NCBI GenBank assembly: GCA_033763395.1
Contig: JANRKQ010000241.1
Location: 10,077-74,076 of the forward strand
Direction: 5' to 3'
From: Xiheimicrobium sp033763395
GTDB taxonomy: Bacteria; Myxococcota; Myxococcia; Myxococcales; Myxococcaceae
Length of the DNA: 64,000 bases
This document shows, in pieces, positions 61,031-64,000 of the stretch. The stretch's first letter is position 1; every line of letters begins with the position of its first letter. The notes beneath the pieces were generated by a model. That model was not told the DNA's origin and made no database searches. It saw only the letters and a list, made by a program, of their open reading frames with translations. A program made the translations under genes and the position numbers.

Positions 61031-62154
61031 GGGCCGGTCCCGAAGGGGCTCGAGAAGGCCGGGTTCGAGAGGAACTCGGCGTCGGTGAGGGACTCGAGGA
61101 AGGCCAGCAGATCGTCCGTTTCCTGCGCCGAGAGCGTGAAGCCCCGCACCAGGTCGCTCTGGAGCGGACTCAAGGCGCCCGTCATGCGCTTCGAGCGGCC
61201 GCCCTGCGCGTAGTGGGTGATGACGTCGCGCAGCGTCGCGATGGAGCCGTCATGCATGTACGGCGCGGTGACGGTGAGGTTTCGCAGCGAAGGCGCCCGG
61301 AAGCGGCCCATGTCGCCAAGGCGCCCGGTGATGTCGAAGAGCCCGGCGTTGCCCGCGGGGTACGCGCCGTTGCCGTCGAGGTTGTAGAGGCCGGTGTTGT
61401 GGAAGGGTGTCTCGGGCGCGGCGGTGCCCGCGTGCGCGACGGAGTCGGAGAAGTTGAAGCCCGCGTGGCAGTGGTAGCACTCGAGCGCTTCCGAGTTGAA
61501 CAGCTCGAGCCCACGCTTCGCTGAGTCCGACAGGGCCGACGCGTCGCCGTTCACCCAGCGGTCGTACGGGCTGTTCCCTGAGAGGAGCGTGCGCTGAAAC
61601 GCCGCCAGCGCGCGCGTGATGGTGACGAGCGAGATGGAGGGCGCCTCGTCGGGGAAGGCCCGCGCGAAGCGCTCGGCGTAGTCGCCCTCGGTGGCGAGCC
61701 GTTCGAAGAGCTCGCCCTCGGCGCCCGCGAAGCCGAGCTCGACGGGGTGCTCTCCGAGCAGCGGCAGCAGCGCCTGGCGCTCGAGCGTGGCCAGCAGCGG
61801 GTTCGCCCAGGTGAGCGTCGGCACGTAGGCGACGTTGGCGAGGCCCTGGGCGTTGCGCGGGTGGGCTTCTCCGGTGCTGCCGATGCCGACCGGCCGGCCG
61901 TCGGTGAAGGCGCGGCGCTGCTCGTGGCACGAGGCGCACGCCTGGGTGCGGTTCTTCGACAGCCGCACGTCGTAGAAGAGGCGACGGCCGAGCTCGACCT
62001 TCTCGTCCGTCATCGGGTTGTCGGCCGGCACCGTCGGCGTCGGGAACCCCTTCGGGAGGTGCCAGTCGAAGCCGGGTCCTGCGTCGGCCGGGCCGGGAGC
62101 CATGCCACCACAGGCCGCCAGCACCACGACGCCGAGCGCGAGCCACCACCGCAT
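61027..62154 (-). CDS. mbnH: MbnH/MauG-like dihaem cytochrome c peroxidase-family lipoprotein
   Basis: A 375-residue lipoprotein (VVLAAC, Cys15). Two haem-binding sites, CASCH (Cys73-His77) and CYHCH (Cys226-His230), with GRRLFYDVRLSKNRTQ, LANVAYVPTLTWANPL and YMHDGSIATLRDVI, mark the CcpA/MauG family. Next to an MbnP-like gene it is best read as MbnH, which oxidises a specific Trp of MbnP to kynurenine so that MbnP can bind copper. It begins 5 bases after the mbnP stop and overlaps the kinase gene by ATGA. A plain cytochrome c peroxidase is the alternative. Confidence 0.85.
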   Translation of the reverse strand: MRWWLALGVVVLAACGGMAPGPADAGPGFDWHLPKGFPTPTVPADNPMTDEKVELGRRLFYDVRLSKNRTQACASCHEQRRAFTDGRPVGIGSTGEAHPRNAQGLANVAYVPTLTWANPLLATLERQALLPLLGEHPVELGFAGAEGELFERLATEGDYAERFARAFPDEAPSISLVTITRALAAFQRTLLSGNSPYDRWVNGDASALSDSAKRGLELFNSEALECYHCHAGFNFSDSVAHAGTAAPETPFHNTGLYNLDGNGAYPAGNAGLFDITGRLGDMGRFRAPSLRNLTVTAPYMHDGSIATLRDVITHYAQGGRSKRMTGALSPLQSDLVRGFTLSAQETDDLLAFLESLTDAEFLSNPAFSSPFGTGP

Positions 62155-62159
62155 GCGCG

Positions 62160-63014
62160 TCACTCCACCGAGAAGACCGACTGCGTTCCAGCTGGCTGTG
62201 GGCCGAAGGGCAAGCCGAACTTCTGGAAGATGGGAGCGCATTCGGGGTCCGTCGCGCCCGACATGCAGCCCGGCGCCGTCATCGCGGTGTTGGTGTCGAG
62301 GTTCGAGCCCTCGAAGAGCCGCGCGAGGTCGAGCACGACGGCCGCGCCGAGCTCGGGGTTGAAGGTGAGGGTGACGCGTGGCCGATTGGCGTTGGTGCAC
62401 GACGCGACGCTGTTGGGCGCTGCGCCGGCCATGCAGCCCGTCGAGCCGAGGTGGAGGTTGTGACCCATGGGGAGCCCGGTGGTGAGGCCGTCGATCTTCA
62501 CGAACTTGTAGCCCCCGTTCCAATTCCAGAACATCGCGGTCGAGTTGAGCGGCGCGGCGGCGGCCGCGGCGTCCTGGTGGTTTTGCGCGAACGGGACGCC
62601 GACGGTGAAGGACAGCTTCTCGTAGTGCCCGCCTGCGGCGAGGCCTCTCAGCACGGTGTTGGTGGCCTCGGTGCCGGCGGAGCACTCGCCCGCCCTGTTC
62701 TCGAAGTCGAGCAGCGCCACGCCTGCCTTCTGAAACGCGCCGTCGTCGGTGAGGGTGAAGGGCACGTCGACGCCCTCCTCAGTGGTGAGCACGACGTCGT
62801 GCACGTACAGGCGGAAGTCCCGCGGGCGGTACTGCGTGGGCGGCGTGCCGAGCGTGTACGTCTGGCCGCAGGCGAAGTCCTGCGTACCCACCCTGGCCTT
62901 GAAGGTGAGCTGTGTGACGTCGGTGTGTGCGTGTCCACTGCCCCCATCGGCCGTCATGGGCGCGGGGCCACAGGCTGCGAGGACGAGGAGCGAGGCGACC
63001 AGCGAGCGGGTCAT
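62160..63014 (-). CDS. mbnP: MbnP-like periplasmic copper-binding lipoprotein
   Basis: A 284-residue lipoprotein (LLVLAAC). It has the MbnP beta-sandwich signature: FRLYVHDVVL, GGHYEKLSFTVGVPFAQNHQ, STAMFWNWNGGYKFVKIDG and MGHNLHLGSTGC, including Trp and His/Met residues expected for the MbnH-modified copper site. MbnP is the substrate of the dihaem enzyme encoded next. MbnP/MbnH pairs occur both in methanobactin operons and, as here, without methanobactin genes. The preceding lipoprotein gene overlaps its start by ATGA. Confidence 0.88.
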   Translation of the reverse strand: MTRSLVASLLVLAACGPAPMTADGGSGHAHTDVTQLTFKARVGTQDFACGQTYTLGTPPTQYRPRDFRLYVHDVVLTTEEGVDVPFTLTDDGAFQKAGVALLDFENRAGECSAGTEATNTVLRGLAAGGHYEKLSFTVGVPFAQNHQDAAAAAAPLNSTAMFWNWNGGYKFVKIDGLTTGLPMGHNLHLGSTGCMAGAAPNSVASCTNANRPRVTLTFNPELGAAVVLDLARLFEGSNLDTNTAMTAPGCMSGATDPECAPIFQKFGLPFGPQPAGTQSVFSVE

Positions 63015-63976
63015 GGGGCGTTCCAGTGCATCGACGCCAGCAGGGTGTCGAGCAGGTCCCGGCGGGCGTCATTCACCGAGGGCTCGAGGGACGCGAGGGT
63101 GGGCCCCGCGTCGAGGAAGAGGGTGATGTCGTGGGTGCCTGGCTGGTCGAGCGGGAGCGGCAGCCGGTCCAGGCGCACCCGCCGGGTCGAGGTCGACAGG
63201 TACCGGCGGGCGGCTCCGTCGCGACGAGCGTCGACCAGGAGCGAGGTGAAGGTGCCGTCGTCGGGCTCGACCTCGAGCTCGAGGCCACACCACGTTCCGG
63301 GCGGCGGTCGGAGCGTGACGAGCGGCTGCGGCCCGGGCTGGCGCAGATCGACAGACACGGAGACCTCGGCCGAGAGGGGACTGGCTCCGGTCGGGTCGGC
63401 TCCGTGGGCCCAGGCCCGAGACACCGGCTGGAGCGTGTCCAGCGCGCGTGCGAGCGCCTCCCCACAGGGCACGCCACGCACCGTCGCGATGTGGAGCTGC
63501 GCCACGTCGAGCTCAACCCGCGCCGCACCCTCTGGTTGCGCCGAGACCTCGACCGAGACCGTGACCTCGATGCCCGGGTGACGCTCGGCGCAGGCCGCCG
63601 TCAGGGCCAGCAGGACGGACAGCGCGGCTGCCGCCAGGGGATGATTCGGAGAAGGCTGCCTGTGGGCGAGGCGGGGGCGAGGCGGGCACTCCGAGGCCTC
63701 GAACGGCGAGTGGGCTGTCGAATGGCACGCCGTCCGTGCGTGATGACCGCTCGCGGCCTGGCGGGCCAGTCGATTCCAGGGGGCTGTAAACAAGGTGACG
63801 CTTACCGTCACCTGGTTGACGTCACCCTGGGTGACGGAAAGCGTCACCTGGTTGACACCCCCTCCAGGCCGCGCCGCCCTGGTGTCCCACGCACCGGCGC
63901 CGTCGCGTCCCGCTTTGACGTCGAGCGATGCATCGGCGAACGCGAGCCCCGCGCCAGCGCCACGCCGAAGGTTCAT
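63011..63976 (-). CDS. Lipoprotein at the head of the mbnP-mbnH-regBA operon; start unresolved
   Basis: The maximal frame is given. The reliable part begins at a lipoprotein signal (AAAALSVLLALTAAC, Cys encoded near 63595) and continues as a beta-rich body (IEVTVSVEVSAQPEGAARVEL, GTHDITLFLDAGPTLASLEP) ending with ASMHWNAP. No ATG, GTG or TTG lies closely before the signal in this frame; the nearest candidates are a TTG about 63790 and the ATG at 63976, which would put the dyad array inside the gene. Either the start is unusual or a base is missing. The product probably supports the copper pair. Confidence 0.55.
   Translation of the reverse strand: MNLRRGAGAGLAFADASLDVKAGRDGAGAWDTRAARPGGGVNQVTLSVTQGDVNQVTVSVTLFTAPWNRLARQAASGHHARTACHSTAHSPFEASECPPRPRLAHRQPSPNHPLAAAALSVLLALTAACAERHPGIEVTVSVEVSAQPEGAARVELDVAQLHIATVRGVPCGEALARALDTLQPVSRAWAHGADPTGASPLSAEVSVSVDLRQPGPQPLVTLRPPPGTWCGLELEVEPDDGTFTSLLVDARRDGAARRYLSTSTRRVRLDRLPLPLDQPGTHDITLFLDAGPTLASLEPSVNDARRDLLDTLLASMHWNAP
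63794..63856 (-). promoter_or_regulatory. Array of perfect dyads: likely operators of the mbn-reg operon
   Basis: Two copies, 36 bases apart, of GGTGACG-N5-CGTCACC followed by TGGTTGAC lie at 63794-63820 and 63830-63856. Between and overlapping them is a third perfect dyad, GTCACCC-T-GGGTGAC (63821-63835). The seven-base arms match perfectly, and the spacers (cttac, gaaag) differ, which is what a DNA-binding dimer site looks like. It lies upstream of the last operon lipoprotein, in the position of its promoter. Confidence 0.6.
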
Positions 63977-64000
63977 GCCGCGTTCGGGCCTCGCCCTCGG

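Noticed and set aside
63857..63976. Upstream part of the last lipoprotein frame (MNLRRGAGAG, with VNQVT repeats) as part of the protein
   Set aside because: The VNQVT peptide repeats are the direct translation of the perfect DNA dyads, and the lipoprotein signal begins about 100 residues later, so a regulatory region is more plausible.
1..64000. tRNA, rRNA, riboswitches
   Set aside because: Read by eye on both strands; no cloverleaf-like, rRNA-like or known aptamer core was noticed. A covariance-model search was not possible here.

Overview
The window is chromosomal DNA from a high-GC bacterium, most likely a myxobacterium (Myxococcota). The signs are many lipoproteins with Asp/Gly-rich linkers, two proteins with MYXO-CTERM-like C-terminal sorting signals, three large Ser/Thr protein kinases, an FHA enhancer-binding-protein relative, a DUF2378-like/receiver protein and several other two-component regulators. 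Almost every base is coding. Long antisense ORFs are by-products of the high GC content and were left out. No rRNA, tRNA or CRISPR array was seen.

Layout: 1-7.3 kb holds a DUF819 membrane protein running off the left edge, a surface serine protease, a degenerate FHA/sigma-54-activator relative, two envelope proteins and a flavin reductase. 7.3-18.6 kb holds two members of one large effector-like family (7436-10597 and 16479-17855), an esterase lipoprotein, a 1114-residue surface lipoprotein, an ECF41-type sigma factor and a SdhC-like membrane protein, followed by decayed coding remnants. 19.1-24.3 kb is a molybdenum-hydroxylase cluster (small 2Fe-2S subunit, large subunit, XdhC, MocA) divergent from a Crp-family regulator.

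24.34-31.86 kb is a visibly lower-GC island of six co-oriented, tightly spaced genes: a Vsr-like nuclease, a MORC/MutL-like GHKL ATPase, a DUF4420 PD-(D/E)XK nuclease, a Z1-domain SF2 helicase, a C5-cytosine methyltransferase and a small unknown protein. It sits exactly at the 3' end of mocA and is bounded by an 80-bp, 76/80-identical direct repeat of that 3' end. This is a mobile defence (restriction-modification-like) island that rebuilt the end of its target gene, with no integrase inside it.

31.9-54.5 kb holds a coupled two-component pair whose first kinase has an intact ethylene-receptor-type sensor domain, a CPBP protease, three Ser/Thr kinases, an ankyrin protein, a stand-alone Hint-domain protein, an EF-hand lipoprotein, a surface PHP phosphoesterase, a kelch-like lipoprotein and a processive glycosyltransferase. 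54.5-59.2 kb is a set of small metabolic, regulatory and envelope genes.

59.3-64 kb is one leftward operon: lipoprotein, MbnP-like copper protein, MbnH/MauG-like dihaem enzyme, RegB-type redox kinase and RegA-type regulator. Its genes are chained by 4-base overlaps, except for a short gap between mbnP and mbnH. A cluster of perfect dyads lies upstream, and the kinase has an apparent one-base frameshift near its start.
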